A stretch of 64,000 bases of DNA, taken from Cyanophora paradoxa. Lineage: Eukaryota > Glaucocystophyceae > Cyanophorales > Cyanophoraceae. Position numbers and translations under genes: made by a program. This document shows positions 1-13,100 of this stretch, piece after piece. Location: contig QPMI01000618.1 of the NCBI GenBank assembly GCA_004431415.1, forward strand, positions 37,311-101,310. Reading direction: 5' to 3'. A model generated the notes under the pieces. The model saw nothing but the letters and a program-made list of their open reading frames with translations. It did no database searches and had not been told where the DNA came from. The number at the start of each line of letters is the position of its first letter. The stretch's first letter is position 1.

Positions 1-54
1 CCGATCTGATCCGATCTGACCTGATCTGAACTGATCTGACCCGGCTGCGCACAG
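1..54 (+). repeat. Short GATCTGA-type tandem repeat in the end of an intron
   Basis: Positions 1-40 are four degenerate copies of a 10-mer around CTGATCTGAC. They end in the acceptor GCGCACAG at 47-54, which feeds the ClpB exon. It is intronic filler with no visible function. Confidence 0.6.
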
Positions 55-598
55 CAACCTGGGGGCGGAGCACATCCTGACGGGCGTGACGCCCGAGGGC
101 CACCTCACCTCCGCCGCCCACAACCAGGTCCGACGGGCCTCCGCCCCTCCTCTCTCGCCCAACGCTCCGGTCCTGCCGCCCGCGCCGCCGACGCCGCCGC
201 CCGCGCAGGTGATGGCGGCGGTGAAGCGGCACTTCCGGCCCGAGCTGCTGAACCGCCTGGACGAGGTCGTGGTCTTCGCGCCGCTGAAGCCAGCGGACCT
301 CAAGCAGATCGTCCACCTCCAGCTCGCCGGCGTCTCGAAGCGCCTCGAGGGCCGCGACATCGCGCTGAGCATCACCGACGCCGCCGCGGCGCTCGTGCTG
401 AAGGAGGCCTACGACCCGGTCTTCGGGGCGCGCCCGCTGAAGCGCTACCTCGAGAAGAACGTCGTCACGCGCCTGAGCCGCCTGCTCGTCTCGGGAGAGC
501 TGGAGGACCACATGGCCGTCCGCGTCGACGCCGAGGACGGGCGCCTCGCCGTCCGCCCCGAGGCCCGCTCCCCGGGCAAGCGGCCCCGCACCTCCTAG
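55..598 (+). CDS. clpB: ClpB/Hsp100 disaggregase, C-terminal end (5' part outside window)
   Basis: This is the last part of an Hsp100/ClpB AAA+ protein disaggregase, which threads aggregated proteins through a hexameric ring. Exon 55-127 encodes SNLGAEHILTG, the stretch that follows the second Walker B/sensor region. Intron 128-208 (GT to CAG) is an exact multiple of three, so the frame stays open across it. Exon 209-598 carries HFRPELLNRLDEVVVF, containing the sensor-type Arg and the PELLNRLDE block typical of ClpB. It then gives the small C-terminal D2 subdomain with FGARPLKRYLE (sensor 2 Arg) and a stop at 596-598. The tail GKRPRTS is short and basic. The upstream remainder, including both Walker A motifs, is off the left edge, so cytosolic, mitochondrial or plastid location cannot be judged. 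Identification is firm. Confidence 0.93.
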
Positions 599-1228
599 GC
601 CCCCGGCCTCCCCCGCCCTGGCCTGGGCTCCAGATCGAGCTTCGCTTGGACCCGACCTCTTGCTTCTAATTATTTATTCGAATTCATCTCTTTGGGCAGC
701 CCTTTTAGCTAGTCAGACGCTCGGCAGCTCTTTCTCCGATCCTGCGTGTTTGATTGCATTCGAATTCCCTGTAAATAGACGTAGATAGTGTTGCGTAGAC
801 GTAGACAGTTTTGTGAAGTCGATTCTTACAATAGCTGCATGAAACGGCCAAAGTTCGTATACATAAAGCTTAAGTCGATATTAATCTGTGCCCCTTGACC
901 CCTGGAATTAACTAAATACAAGTAATCCAAGGGTGCATTCTTATGAAAGAGTCGTCGGCGTGTCACAGTGTGCCTCATCGTTGCGATGCTGCTCGCCGAG
1001 TCGGGAGGGATCGTGTGAGCTTCATCAACATCTCATCAACATCTGTCACAGTGTGGCTTCTTCCACGAATCACGTTATATAATTATAATTACAATCTTGC
1101 CTGGGCGAGGGTGGCAGGGCGAGGCGGGCGGGGTGGCGAGGCGGAACGAAAACGATGAAGTCTACGCTAGGTTCTGCTTATAATAAATTCATGATTACGT
1201 ATACTCTTCACTGTAAACAGATCTAGAT
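599..1228. other. Convergent spacer between ClpB (+) and an unrecognised gene (-)
   Basis: This is an AT-richer stretch holding the two 3' ends. I see no exon-like open frame with conserved features. Short near-repeats such as GTAGACGTAGA (777-805) occur. It probably contains both 3' untranslated regions. Confidence 0.6.
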
Positions 1229-3566
1229 CTAATTAGATCCAATGCGAGAGAACACGTCTATACTATGATATATACCGCGTGGGGGCTCGGGGGGCCTCCC
1301 AGCCGGCGGCTTCGGGGACGACGCGCAGCAGAAGAGGAACGCGAAGAAGCCGCCCTCGCGGCGGCCCCGCTCGCAGCAGCCCTCCCCCCCGCGATCGAAC
1401 TGGTAGTCCTCCCCGAGGTCCAGCTCCAGGTCTGGCTCGGGTCCCAGCTCCAGTCCGGTTGGCTCCTCGCCCTAGAAACGAACGTACGTTTTAACTCGGC
1501 ACGTTCAAATCAAACATGGAAAAAGAAGCCGAATGAAAGGGCGCACGGGGCTCGCGGCTGCTATGAACTCTTGCGCGATTTCTTCCTCAGTGAAAGGCCC
1601 GTCCAGCACTGCGTCCTCTGCAGGAGACGGCGTCACGACAAGGAGGCGCCGCGCGCGCCGAGAGACATTAAGTGTGGAATCAGCTTAAGAGATCTAGAGT
1701 GCTGCGAAGTCAGACTGGGTAAAGCTTGCGGCGCACTGAAAGCGTCGGGGAGAACGAGGGCGCGGAGGGCGAGCTTGATGCCCCCGGCCACCCCGTGCCG
1801 AACCACCTCTGCGAATCGGAGGGCCGATTGTAATCAATGCTTCTGCGCGAGATCGAATATTCGAATCTGAGAGGGTCCGCTCGCTCACTCGCAGAGGCCT
1901 GCTTGGCGAGATGCCTTCCCTGAAGCAGGCCGAATATTACTAAGCTATAAAATTAGATCTGGAGGCCATGCGGAAAGCTGATGATTATCGAAGTTCAATC
2001 TTATGATCATGATCAACGCGGAACAATTATTTAGATCTAGAGGGACCCCGGGAAGGGCGGGCACGAAAAGGGCCGCGACGTCGGACGCCTTGAGTCCCCC
2101 CGACCGGAGCTGGTCGATGCCGCCCCGCGCCTCAAAGTCGGCCTGGCTTCCGGAATTAGGGCGGCCCGGCGCGCGGCCGCTGAGCTCTGGATCGGATGTA
2201 GAAGGGTACGTATACGTGCCGCAAAGTTCTTGGCAGCTTCTGCTGCGACCTCTGCCGCGCCCTGCCGCGCGCGGTATTAGTCAAAGCATGCATGCACGTC
2301 GGCTCATGATCAAAACTGAAAGGCTCGCCTCGCCGATCTCCCAGATGCCTTCCGCTCTTGGCTTGACGGGCAGAGCAATCATGAGCAGTTCCAGCGCTAG
2401 TCTGCGGTCCGGGCCGCAGTCAGTTGGCAGATCTCACACATGTGCAGGAGATCGCACATTCCGCCGTGCTTTGCGATAGCCTTTTTGTCTCTCGCCTGCG
2501 AGGCGATCGCGATTCGCGTCGTGTCCCAAATCGAAAATTTTCTCCAGATCTAGGTAGCCTATATATAGCTGTATGTAGGCACCTTTAATGCGTGCTCGAG
2601 GCCGAGCGATGCGCCGGCGATAGCTGCGGCCGCGGGCGACTCAGGATGAAAATCTGGAAGGGATTAAGGTGAACCGTGAACGGTGCTGCGCACTCCCAGC
2701 GAAAGGCAGCTCAGCGAGTTTCTGCGAGGGCTTTCAGCTCAGCTCGATTAATTAAGCTTCAGTCCGCTGCACGAAATAACTGAACGAATTTAAAAGCGAA
2801 CTTGCCTTGGTCATCTCGTACCGGCACTTGTTCGCGACTTTCCCGAACTGCTTAATGTCACCCTGGAACGCCGCCTCGAAGCCGCCGCGGAGCCACTTCT
2901 CGAACCTGCGCGCAGTCGGAATTTAATCATGTGTGCTCTATAATTATATAAATAGATAGTAGCTGTAAAATCCTAATTATATAAAGAGGCGCGGCACGCA
3001 CTCTTCGACGAGCCCGGCGTAGGCCTGAAGGGACTTGTTGATCCTCTCTCCGATGTAGGGGACCTGTACGAATAATATAATAATATCGATATCCAGAGCG
3101 AGCCTCGGACGGCGTCCGGGGCGGTCGCTATAGCTATCTTAAACGCAGGCCGAAGTCGCTGGATGTTTTATTCGGTTTATTCGCTTGAACTGGAGGGCAA
3201 GCTTAAGCACCGATGCGGCCTTCTCGCCGAGGCTCTTGGCACCCACGGCGCTCAGCTCGATGACGTCTTTGGCTAGGCTAACGTCCGCGAGAAGGCTAAT
3301 GGCCTGCGACATCGCATAATGAGCGCGAATATTTAAACGCTTTGAAGAACAACGTCGAATTCGCGCGCATGTTTGGCCACCATGATCTTCTGCTCCTTAG
3401 TCTCCGCCTGCCTCGCCAGTTGGTAGTTCTGCGCACGCGGCCTTTCCATGACTTCGCAGAAGAAGAGCGCGAGGTGAGATCTAGAGGACAAGGTCGTCGA
3501 CGCACCCTCGCGGCCTTTTTCGAGATTTGATCGCCCCTCTGCAGAGACGGAATATTAGTCAGCTGG
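1229..3566 (-). CDS. Unrecognised multi-exon protein gene (GC-AG introns)
   Basis: I infer this gene from a chain of compatible exons on the minus strand; I do not recognise the family. In order, exons include: about 3566-3355 (reads LALFFCEVMERPRAQNYQLA, then helix-like charged sequence); 3311-3193 (ISLLADVSLAKDVIELSAVG); about 3064-2996 (VPYIGERINKSLQAYAGLVE); about 2906-2805 (FEKWLRGGFEAAFQGDIKQF), ending in a GC donor GCAAGT; about 2420-2335 (LALELLMIALPVKPRAEGIW), ending in GCGAGC; about 2150-2055 (ADFEARGGIDQLRSGGLKAS); about 1812-1735; 1617-1547 (acidic, PFTEEEIAQEF); and 1471-1229. The last exon is very acidic, then Cys/Phe-rich (FFAFLFCCASS), and stops at 1231-1229. The product looks mainly helical and soluble. 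The 5' end is uncertain: another exon may lie near 4030-4000. Confidence 0.5.
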
Positions 3567-6199
3567 GAAGTTTATGAGGTCCGCAGACCCCGGCCCGGGC
3601 CCGGCATAGCTCGCGATTGCGAGCTCGCGCTCGCCTCTGCGGCATACTCGTATGTAGAGTGAGCGACCTGAGAGAGAGGGGGGGAGAGAGATTAGGGCGG
3701 GGACGGGCTAACTGAGAGATCTGCAGGCTCCAGGCGAAGGGGGGGAGGGGGGGGGGGGGGGGGGGGCAGGGGGGGCGGGGAGGGAGGCGGGGCGGGGTGG
3801 GGGGAGGGGGAGGGCTGTTCAAACCTTCCTGGCGCCCTTTTTACACTACGCGGCACGCGTGCGGCGGGCAGGCGTACGCGTCAGTGGCCGCAGGCCGGGC
3901 GCCGACTATATATCAAATCATCGGATTATGTATGCAACACACGCCGCGACGCATACGCATTAGGAACGACGCCCGCGCCGACGTCGCCGCCGCACCTTGG
4001 AGAAGCAGTTGGTCATTTCGCGCCTCCTCGCGCTCAGAGTCGGCGTTCACGTCGACGTCGCGCCTATAGCTAGCTAAAGGCCGAGGCCTGCATGCACGCG
4101 TACGCCCAGCTCCGCAGCCGTATAAATGCTCAGCAGGGTCTACTAGCTATAGGCTAACCCAAATTGGAGATGGCAGCGACGCTTAGCGTCTGTGTTTGTC
4201 TTAAAAGCTTGCAGGCCGCGGCCGCGGCCGGTCGCAGTTGCCGCAGTGCAGGCTCGCAGCTGCCGAGCCTTCGAATTCCGACGTCGACACCAGAGCTTTT
4301 GACCGTCGGACACCCGGTGAGCAGCGCTTAGCGCGGCTAGCGCTGCATCTGCGGCCTAGGAGTCCTACTCCGCCAGCGGCCGCGCGCGGATGATCCCGGA
4401 CGGCGACGGCGGCGGAGCTCGAACCCGCGCCGCCCGGCCTGCGGTCCAGCTGCTGAGTCAGTGCTGACTCGCCGCGGCGCGGCCCGCGCGGGTCCGCTCA
4501 CTGAGTCAGCGGCTGGCCCGCCGCTGGAGGCGGCTGGAGTCGCTGGACCAGGCTTCAACGCGGCTTGCAATTGCACTTCAAGGTTTGTACCACTCAAGGG
4601 GTACCAGTATCTTCAAGGCTGCGGCCCACTCAGGCTTCAACGCGGCTTGCAATTGCACTTCAAGGTTTGTACCACTCAAGGGGGCCCAGCCGACGGCGCC
4701 GGCCGTCTCCCGCCGTCGACGTCGGGCCGCGAGTCCCCGGCGCCCGGCTCCGAGGCGAGTTCGCGATCGCGAGCCTCCGAGGCTCCGGAGTCCGGAGTCC
4801 GGAATCCGGATCCCGGAATCATGAATCATTTTGAATCATGATCAGCTGCAGCTGCAGCCTGCAGGCTGCCACAGCCTGCCAGGCTGCAGCGGCTTGCAAG
4901 TTGCAATTGCCGGCGCATTCTTGCACATGCGCTTGCAGGCCTAGGCCATTAAATATTGCAGGCTAATTATCATGACTGCCCGCGGCCGGGCTAGCCTGTG
5001 AGTCAGAGACAGCGTATACGTAGTACGTACGCGTGCACCGCCGTGCAGACCGTCGGACGGCGCGCGCCCGGCCCGGCCCGCGCGCGCGGCGCCGGCGAGT
5101 CGGCCGAGCCCGGCGGGGCGCTCCAAAGCCGCGCCTGCGCATGCTGCGTGACTCTGCGTCAAATTCAATGATTCGAGATAGTACGTAGCTAGTAGGCTTC
5201 AAGGCTTATCTAGTAACATTCTAGTTTAATTTCGCGGGAAGCGGCCGCCGCCGGCCGCGGGCCCGCGGCCCGCCGCCGGCCGGGAATTCGAATCCGGAAC
5301 TTTCGCCTGACCGAGAGTCGAACTTGATCCGAAAGTTCCGAAACCGGGGTACCATTCTATTAAGACCACTTCTTCATGATCATCATCAAGACTTCAACGT
5401 TAACGGCTGCGTCTCCTCGAGCTCATCGATATCACTCAGTCACTCCGTGACTGGCAATCCGTGTCCCAGACTCCCAGTGTACAGTGTACTGCGCCAACTA
5501 GTACTCTAAATCTGCGACTCTGCTTAGAGTCTGCTGCGCCGCGCGGCCCGCGGCCGCCGCGCCGGGCGCCGGGCCGAGCGCGTCCGACGGTCCAGACTCC
5601 CGACAGCCGCAGCTCATGATCAGCGGCTTCAGTCTAGCCGCTGAGCGCCGCACCAGCCTGGCAGCGCAGGCACATGTACCGCGGCCGGTACAGCTGCAGC
5701 TGCAGGCACCGAATTTGAATTCGAAACCGTCACGTGCACGCTGCTGCATGTGATTCATGATCAAATATACGCCAACGGTACGTATACGTACTCCCGCGCA
5801 CGGACGCCGGTCAGCGCAGGCTGCGCTGCGCATGCCGCCGCCGCCGGCCTGCCGCCGCGCATGCCGCGGCCTTCCGGTCCGATTTGAAAATTTAAACTAA
5901 CGGCCGGTCGCCTACGTACAGGCCTAGGCCTAGACCTCATGCTAGGCCCGGCCCATGCATATGCGCAGCGATTGCGGTCATGCGTATGCGTAGGCACATC
6001 CGCGCGCACGGGCTTCAGACTTCATGATCACCTCCGAGGCTCCCTGATCATGAGCGCAGCAATTGCAAGTTCATGGGCCGCGCGGGCTCTGCTGTGACGT
6101 GCGCGACCCGCAAGCTGCCCGCGCACCGTGCCATTGTGGCGACGTCGACTGATCATGATTATCGGATCATGAAGCCCCGCTTAATGTTATCCTGCCCCG
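3567..6199. other. Palindrome-rich spacer with G-run and a tandem duplication
   Basis: No gene is recognised here, apart from a possible extra 5' exon of the leftward gene near 4000-4030. Notable content: a G-rich run at about 3738-3815; a tandem duplication at 4550-4682; and a very high density of self-complementary words (GCTAGC, TGCAGCTGCA, GATCATGATC, TACGTA, GCATGC) through 4080-6180. Confidence 0.55.
4550..4682. repeat. Tandem duplication of about 80 bp
   Basis: The segment starting CAGGCTTCAACGCGGCTTGC at 4550 recurs almost perfectly from 4630. Each copy includes CAAGGTTTGTACCACTCAAG (ends near 4600 and 4680). It lies in non-coding DNA and looks recent because the copies are nearly identical. 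Confidence 0.8.
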
Positions 6200-7069
6200 C
6201 AGATCTAGACCGGCGGCCAAGCTGGCGAGGCCGGATCCTGAGCGGCTCGAGCTCGCCGCGGCACTCTTCTTAAGCTTGGCCTTCCTTGTTGCCCTCTCGT
6301 CCCTTCCCGGGGCCGCCCTCGCACGCGGTTCGGCCTTCGAAAATTCCCTCCGAATCCAGATCCATGGCTCCGGCAGGCAGGCTGATCACGAGGCGCCCCC
6401 GCAGGCGCAACGCTTTCGTACCTTGGCAACCTGACAGTGACGGCCCTCCCAAACCCCCCCGGCGCCCCCGGCGTGCGGCCTGAGGTGCGACGCTGTGTTG
6501 AAAGAATCACGACGCCTCGCCCCGCCGCCCGCCCGCGGCCGGCCCTCTCAAAACGTCGGGCCGCGCCGCGTATCCCGGACAGAACCGCTACGCCGCGGGA
6601 GGGGCGCTCTCCTACAACCTCACCGAGCTCCGAGCCGGCGGGACGCCCCGCGTGGGCTTCTTCACCGGTGCGTGCTGCCCCTAGCCTAGGCCTACAGCTA
6701 TCAGCCTCAAGCACAGATGCCGACCGCGGGCGTGGCTGACGTGGGGCCGCGGGCCGGGCCGGGCCGGGCCCGGGCGCGCAGTGGGGGGCCTGCAAGCCCC
6801 GGAGAGCGTCGTGCGGGAGTACCGCCTGAGCGACCCGAGCCCCGCCAACGCGCTCAAGTGGAGCGCCACGAGTGTCGTGCGCCCCCCACGCCCCACGCCC
6901 CGGCCCACGCCGTCTTCGTCCCTTGCGAGGGACATCTCGCTCGCGCAGGGCGCCTCGACGACGCTCTTCGGGTGGGGGGTCGTGAGCGTCACGACGGGGG
7001 AGGAAGATGGTGCAGCTTCGAGATTCTACCCCCATACTTCTCCCACCAGCCCCCCCCCCCCCCCCCCCC

Positions 7070-7108
<39 letters not shown>

Positions 7109-10100
7109 GCACCCCTTCCCCGCCTTCCCCCTCCGACCCCCGCCTCGCCCTGCCCTTCCCCCTCCCCCTCCCCCCACCCAGCCCTCCCCCCTCCTTCCCC
7201 CTCCAAAAAAAACCCACCCAACCCGCGCCTCGCCTTGCCTCCCCCGCCCGCCCCGGCCTGCCTCGCCCGCCCCTCCACTCAAACTCCCCTCCCCTCTCCT
7301 CCCCTCCCCTCTAACCTCTACACCACGGCCCGCCCTCCCCGCTCCGCTTTTGCCGACTCGCCGTGCTCTGCAGGCACGGTGTACTTCATCGGCGGGGCAG
7401 ACGACATCGGCGGGGCGCAGAACGGCAACGACTACCGCAACCCACGCAACCGGTTGACCCGCTTCCGTGCGCCCGACCTCGAGCTCCACTTTCAAGTTTC
7501 CCTTCGCATATTCGTCCCTGCGTTTACCCCCTACTCTTCAATCCTTCCCCTCCCCCGCCCCTCTCCATCCCTCCCCTTTTCTGCCCCTCCCCGCCGCCCC
7601 CCCGCCCCCCCCCCCCCCCCAAAAAAAAGGCATCTCCGCACCCGGCCCCGACGCCCGCCAAAACGGTCCGTCGTACAGGCAACGGAGTGTATGCGGCGCT
7701 GGCCGGCCTGCCGCGCCCGGCGGTCTTCTCAGCGGCCGTGTACGACCGGCGGCGCCAGCACATCGTCGTCCTCGCCGGCACGCCCTGCTACGCCGACAAC
7801 CGCCAGGCCCGCGCGCCTCTCCCCTCGGCAGCTGCAGCGCGCCTGACGGTTTCGCCCCGCGCAGTACGGGCTCGAGACGCTCGTCGACCCGCTTAGCTTC
7901 GTCTATAACGGGTGCGCCCTCCGGATCCGTAGCCGCCCTTCTTCCCCCCCTTCGTCTTCCTCCCTCCCTCCCCCCCCTCCCCCCCCCCCCTTCCCCTCTC
8001 TCCCTCCCTGAAGCGCTCCCCGCCATTTCTGCCGCTGATCATGACCTGGCTCCCGCGCGCGCAGGTGCAACGATATCCTTTATTACTCGGTGGAATCCAA
8101 CGCCTGGACCCGCGCCGTCGACCACGATCCCTCGTGCGCCCCGCCTGCCGTGCATGCGCCCCCCACGGCCAGCGCATGTGCGCTCGCCCACCTCTGACCG
8201 GGGCCGCGACGTCGACACGGGCAGGCACCCGTTTCTGAACGGGAAGGGGCTGCGGTCCCCTGTGGCGGCCATCTACGGCGACCGCGTCTTCCTCCACGGC
8301 GTCCGCCCCGCCCCGTCTAAGAATTATACTTCTACTTAAGCCTATCGAGATTGTTTTACGTCTTATTAACCCAGCCTCGGCGCTCTATCGTCTTCCCGTC
8401 CTCACCTCGCCCTCTCATTTCCCCGCAGGGCTTCCTGGGGGACTTCGCGACGCTGGGACACGTCTCGGCTCAGGTCGCCTTCGCCGATCTCGGCGACCTC
8501 GCCGCCGGCTGGCGCCAGGCGCGACCCGGCCCTCCGCCCCCCCCCCCCCCCCTCCCTCCCCCCTCCCGCCTCCCCCCTCCCGCCTCCCCCTGCCCACCTC
8601 CCCCTGGCCGCCCCGGCCCACATTTGCAGCAGCTTGGCTTTGGGCTCCAAATTCAAAGCTGAGACGTTTGCGGCAGGTTTCGGTGGCTGGCCCCCAGAAG
8701 CGGGGCGTCGTGGCCTCCTTCGTCTGCGGGCGCTTCTTCTTCTCCATAGGTCTGAGCCGGGCCCCAGAGCCATGACCAGGGCCGTCCGCCCTCGAGCCTT
8801 TACGATTCGATCCTTCGCTGAGCGCGCGGGTCGCGATCCCCCGCGACGGGCTGCGCAGGGGCGCCGCCGCCGGCCTCGGTGCTCCCCGCCGGTTCCTGGG
8901 GCATCTCCGCCACCGATATCGGTGCGCGGCCCCGCCAACCTCGAATTTTCAGGGAAATGCTCGCACAACGTTAACGTACAGGCTAGCCAGCGCGCCTTTC
9001 ATTTGATTTGATGCGCGTATATACGTACAGGCTACAACGAGACGGGGTACAGCGACGCCGCCTTTCTGGACCTTTCGTCCCTCTCCAACGATGGCGGCAC
9101 CTACTCCCTCGCCCCATGGGGCCGCCTCCCCATCGCCGGCGACCCCGCAGACCTGGTCCGAGTCTCTTGCGGCTTCAATGTGCGAAATAAGATGTTCGAT
9201 GAACGCGCCGCGCCCCAGTTCATCTTGGAGCGGGCGTACGCGACGGACTCGCGGGAGCCGCGGGGCTTCTCGGGGTGGGCCCCCCTCCCTGTCGAGCTGT
9301 ACGGCAAGTGCGGGGTTCGCGCGCTTTCCTCCCTTCTTACCTTCGCGCGGCGCCTTTAGGCTTCTCCGGCTCTGCAGCCATCTGAATCGATGTATATTGG
9401 ATCCGGCCAGATCCTAGCGTACTCGAACCAGGACGTGATTCTCAAGGTGGCGACCATCACCCTCGAGACGCCCTCCGGCTCCGGCTCGGGCTCCTTCGGT
9501 CCGCCCTCTTCTAGAACGCTTTTGAACTCTAAACCGCGAGCCTGTCAGGCGGCCGCGCTAAATTATACGTATACTATGATATACGCCCTCTGATAAATTC
9601 TGTTTTTTAAACGTGTTTGAACGCTTTCCTGTTGAATTCGCAAACCGGCCGCGCGCCTGGCAGGTTGGGGGGCCCTCGACGCGACGTCGACGGTGGCTTG
9701 CCAGACCGTGCAGGTCTACCGCATGGCCAACTGCACCTTCGCACCGCGGTGCGTCTCGAGCTCGAGCTCGCCTTCGCAGTCTCCGATCGCGACGCCATTG
9801 GCACTGGTGGGTTCGCAAACGCAGGAGCGCGGGCGCCGCGATTTCGTACCCGGCTCAGTCGGTGCGGCTGGCGTACGAGGTGCACCCGACGGGCCTCAAT
9901 GCGACGCGGCGCCGGAACGTCATATGGGGCGAGAATTCCATTTCCCAGGCAAGCCGGCCGCCCGGTCTGAGACCGGTTGTGGGCGCCCCAGGCCTCCGAA
10001 GTAATCGTGAGCCGCGCGCAGGCTATCCCCTTCCAGTTCTGGACGGGGAGCTCTGTCGGCACCGGTGCGTGTCCGCTGCTTTTGCAATTAATTTGGGTTT

Positions 10101-13100
10101 GGGTTTGAATTCAAAATCATGATTACGGGCTTTGCTGATATATATTGATGGACTCCGCAGCACGCTTCTTCCTCGACGGCGCCAGCCTCGCGTCGGTCCC
10201 CATCGTCGCGAACCCCGCCCCAGGCGCGCCGCCTTCTTCAAATTCCTCGCTTGTCATTAAATGCAAGGTCTGAGCGCGGCCGGCGAGCACAGGCCCAAAC
10301 GGGACGGCGGTGCAGGGGATGCTGACGTTCCACACGCTCCCGACGGACTCGGGCCCGAACCTGCCCTGGCGGCGCGGCGGCGCCGGCGCGGCCCTCTACT
10401 ACAACCGCTCGGCCGCGGGCGGGTCCGACGAGCCCCGCCTCGGCGTCTATGTCGGTGCCCGCTTTCCCCTCAGGCTCTGGAATAAATACGAGGGCCTGCC
10501 CAGACTGCAGCTGACGCCGGCGCCGTAAATGTCCATGCGCAGTCGGCGGGTCGCAGCAGATTCCGAGCCTGCCCTCCCACCTCCTGCAGAGTGACCCCCT
10601 CATCTACGAGTACCGCATTCCTGGTAACCGAATTGCAAATTCGTTTACGGCTCACCTCGCATCGCTCAAGAGACCGCGCGCTCGGCCGCAGACCCCGCGG
10701 CGCCGACGAGCGATCCGGGCCCGGGGTGGCAGGCCCCGTACACGGGGCAGGCCGCCGCGTTCGGCTTCGCGACGACCGGCGTCTCCGCCGTCGACGACGA
10801 AGGCACCGTCTACTTTGTGGGCGGCTCGACCATGCACAGGTGACCCCTTTTCGGCTTGGTTTGGACAGGATAAGGCACTTCAATTTATATCTTGTTTGCC
10901 ATGGGCACGCCCATGTGCAGCTCGACCCCCAACAACTGGCTCGGGAGAGTCCGTGCGCACCCGCGGCCGCCCTCGAGCTCGAGCTCGTCACGATCGTCCG
11001 CCCTGCTGATCATGAGGCGTGAGCAGGGAACGGAAATCTGACGATGCTGCCGACGATGCCGCGCATCTCGTTCTTCCACACGGCCCTCTACGATAAGAAG
11101 CGGAAGTGGATCCTCGTCGCCGCCGGTGCCGTCTGCTACGACGGTGCGAGCTCAAGAAAGGACCGATCGCAAGATCCTTCGGCCAGCGCGCTCACGGTAA
11201 TTCGAATTGCATGGACAGGTAATCCAATGTACGCCCCTGGCTACGTTGACCCAGCGTACGAGGACCAGAATTTCAACACGTGCGCTTTTCTTTAGTAATA
11301 TAATTAGCTAATTAGCTTCCATTCCGCGGGGCGCACCGCTCTATTCCGCGGGGCGCACCGCGGAACTCGTGATCACGTTCGATAAGAGCTGGCGCTCTTA
11401 ATTATAATGAGCCGGCGCCAGGTGCAATGACATCATGCGATTTGACGTGACAAGCAACGCGTGGGACGTTCCGTACCCCCACAACCCGTCCGGGCGCATG
11501 CCGCCGCGCCGCAACGCACTCGGTGCTCTCTACAACGACCGCTTCTACATTTTCTCCGTGCGGCCCGACGTCGACCGGCCTGCATTTGCGGTCGCATTTC
11601 CGCTCAAGCTGACTGCGATTGTGATATCCGGCAGGGCTACCGGCGAGATCTGCCGTGGACCGACCTTGCCTTGGCTGATCTGTACTTCGCCGAACTCTCT
11701 GACCTCGCCGCCGGCTGGCGCAAGGTACTTGTTGAGAGAACCGTGTTCAGATATCGATATCATTATATATACCGCGCTCGCTGATTAATCCGGATCCGAT
11801 GATCTGCCGGGCGCTCGAAGGTGGCGATCTCCGGGCCCCAGAAGCGCGGCGTGGACGGCGTCGCGTTCATGTGCCGCTCCTTCTTCGTCGTGGTCCAGTC
11901 TCCGAACCCCGCAGGGGCCAGCCCCGGCGAGATCGGGCTCGGGGAGAGCCCCTGGCGCCACGCCGTCTACCTCGACCTCGACACCGTGCGGCCCAACGCG
12001 AACGCCTCCGTCGACGGAAACTACACCGTGCCCGCTGCTGTTGACGTCGATTATAGCGTGTCGATCGCTTAAACCTGAAGGCCGCACAGGTAAACGGGTG
12101 GGGTCGCATACCCCTCGTACCACACGACGCGGCGCCGGTGTGGCAGACGGCGCACTGGTACACCTCCACAGATACCACTTCACGTACGCCATCTTTTCCC
12201 TTCTCGTCCAATGAGCGGCTTTCGTTGTACCCAATCGCTGAATCTCGCCGCAGTGCCGCCGCGGCCCCGCTCCCAGATCTAGATGACCGCTGCGGCGTGC
12301 GCAAGAGCTTTCGAAATCATTCGAGCTGTCCTGTATTTCTTGTTGATAGTCCGTCGCAGTTCTTTGCGTTCGCGCACTTCATCTACAGCTATATGGTCCC
12401 CGTCCCCATCAACGTTCTCGCGGTGTACATGGGCGAGATAGAGCCATCAGACCTCCGTGAGCTCAATTTCGTAGCTTCCTGGCTTTCCGCATGTTTCTGA
12501 TCATGACGCTTTAATGTTCGCAGCGTACACGAGTGCGCGTGAATTGATTGTCATGAATATCTGTGCATGCGCATACCCCATAGCGTCCCTTGCGCTCTCT
12601 AGATCTCTGACGTCCGCAGAGCTCGACGGGACCTCGGTGGTGGCGTGCCCAGCAAATGCAATTGCGCCCGGCGGCTCCCTCACGTGCACCTTCATCCCGC
12701 GGTCAGCGCGTCTCCCTTCCTTTGAATCTCTCTACGTTCGCCAGCCTCCAATTCTAATCGATTTCTCTGCTCTGCACAGACGCCTTGGCGTGTCGACGTT
12801 CTTCGCCGAAGGGCGCGCCAACCTCTCGCTCGCAGTCGACGGCGGCGTGCCCATCAGCGGCTCGAGCTCTGGGCGCCGCCTCGCCGCCGCCAGCTGCGGC
12901 TACGTTCCACCCATCGTGTCTTCCACGCAAGCCTCCCTCTCGCCCTCGCAAGCAATTACCAGCGTGCGCCCTCTGACCTCGTGCACTTAATTTTCCAACT
13001 GGTCTCTTTGCCCCGTTTATGATTTCGATCGCAGTCGTTCAACTTCACGTACGTTGCTGGGACGACCCCCGGCTGCGGTCGGCGCTGCCTTGCGTCTGCG

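Noticed and set aside
7007-7320. Proline-rich proteins from poly-C stretches
   Set aside because: These runs sit in introns of the Kelch membrane gene between exons with matching phase.
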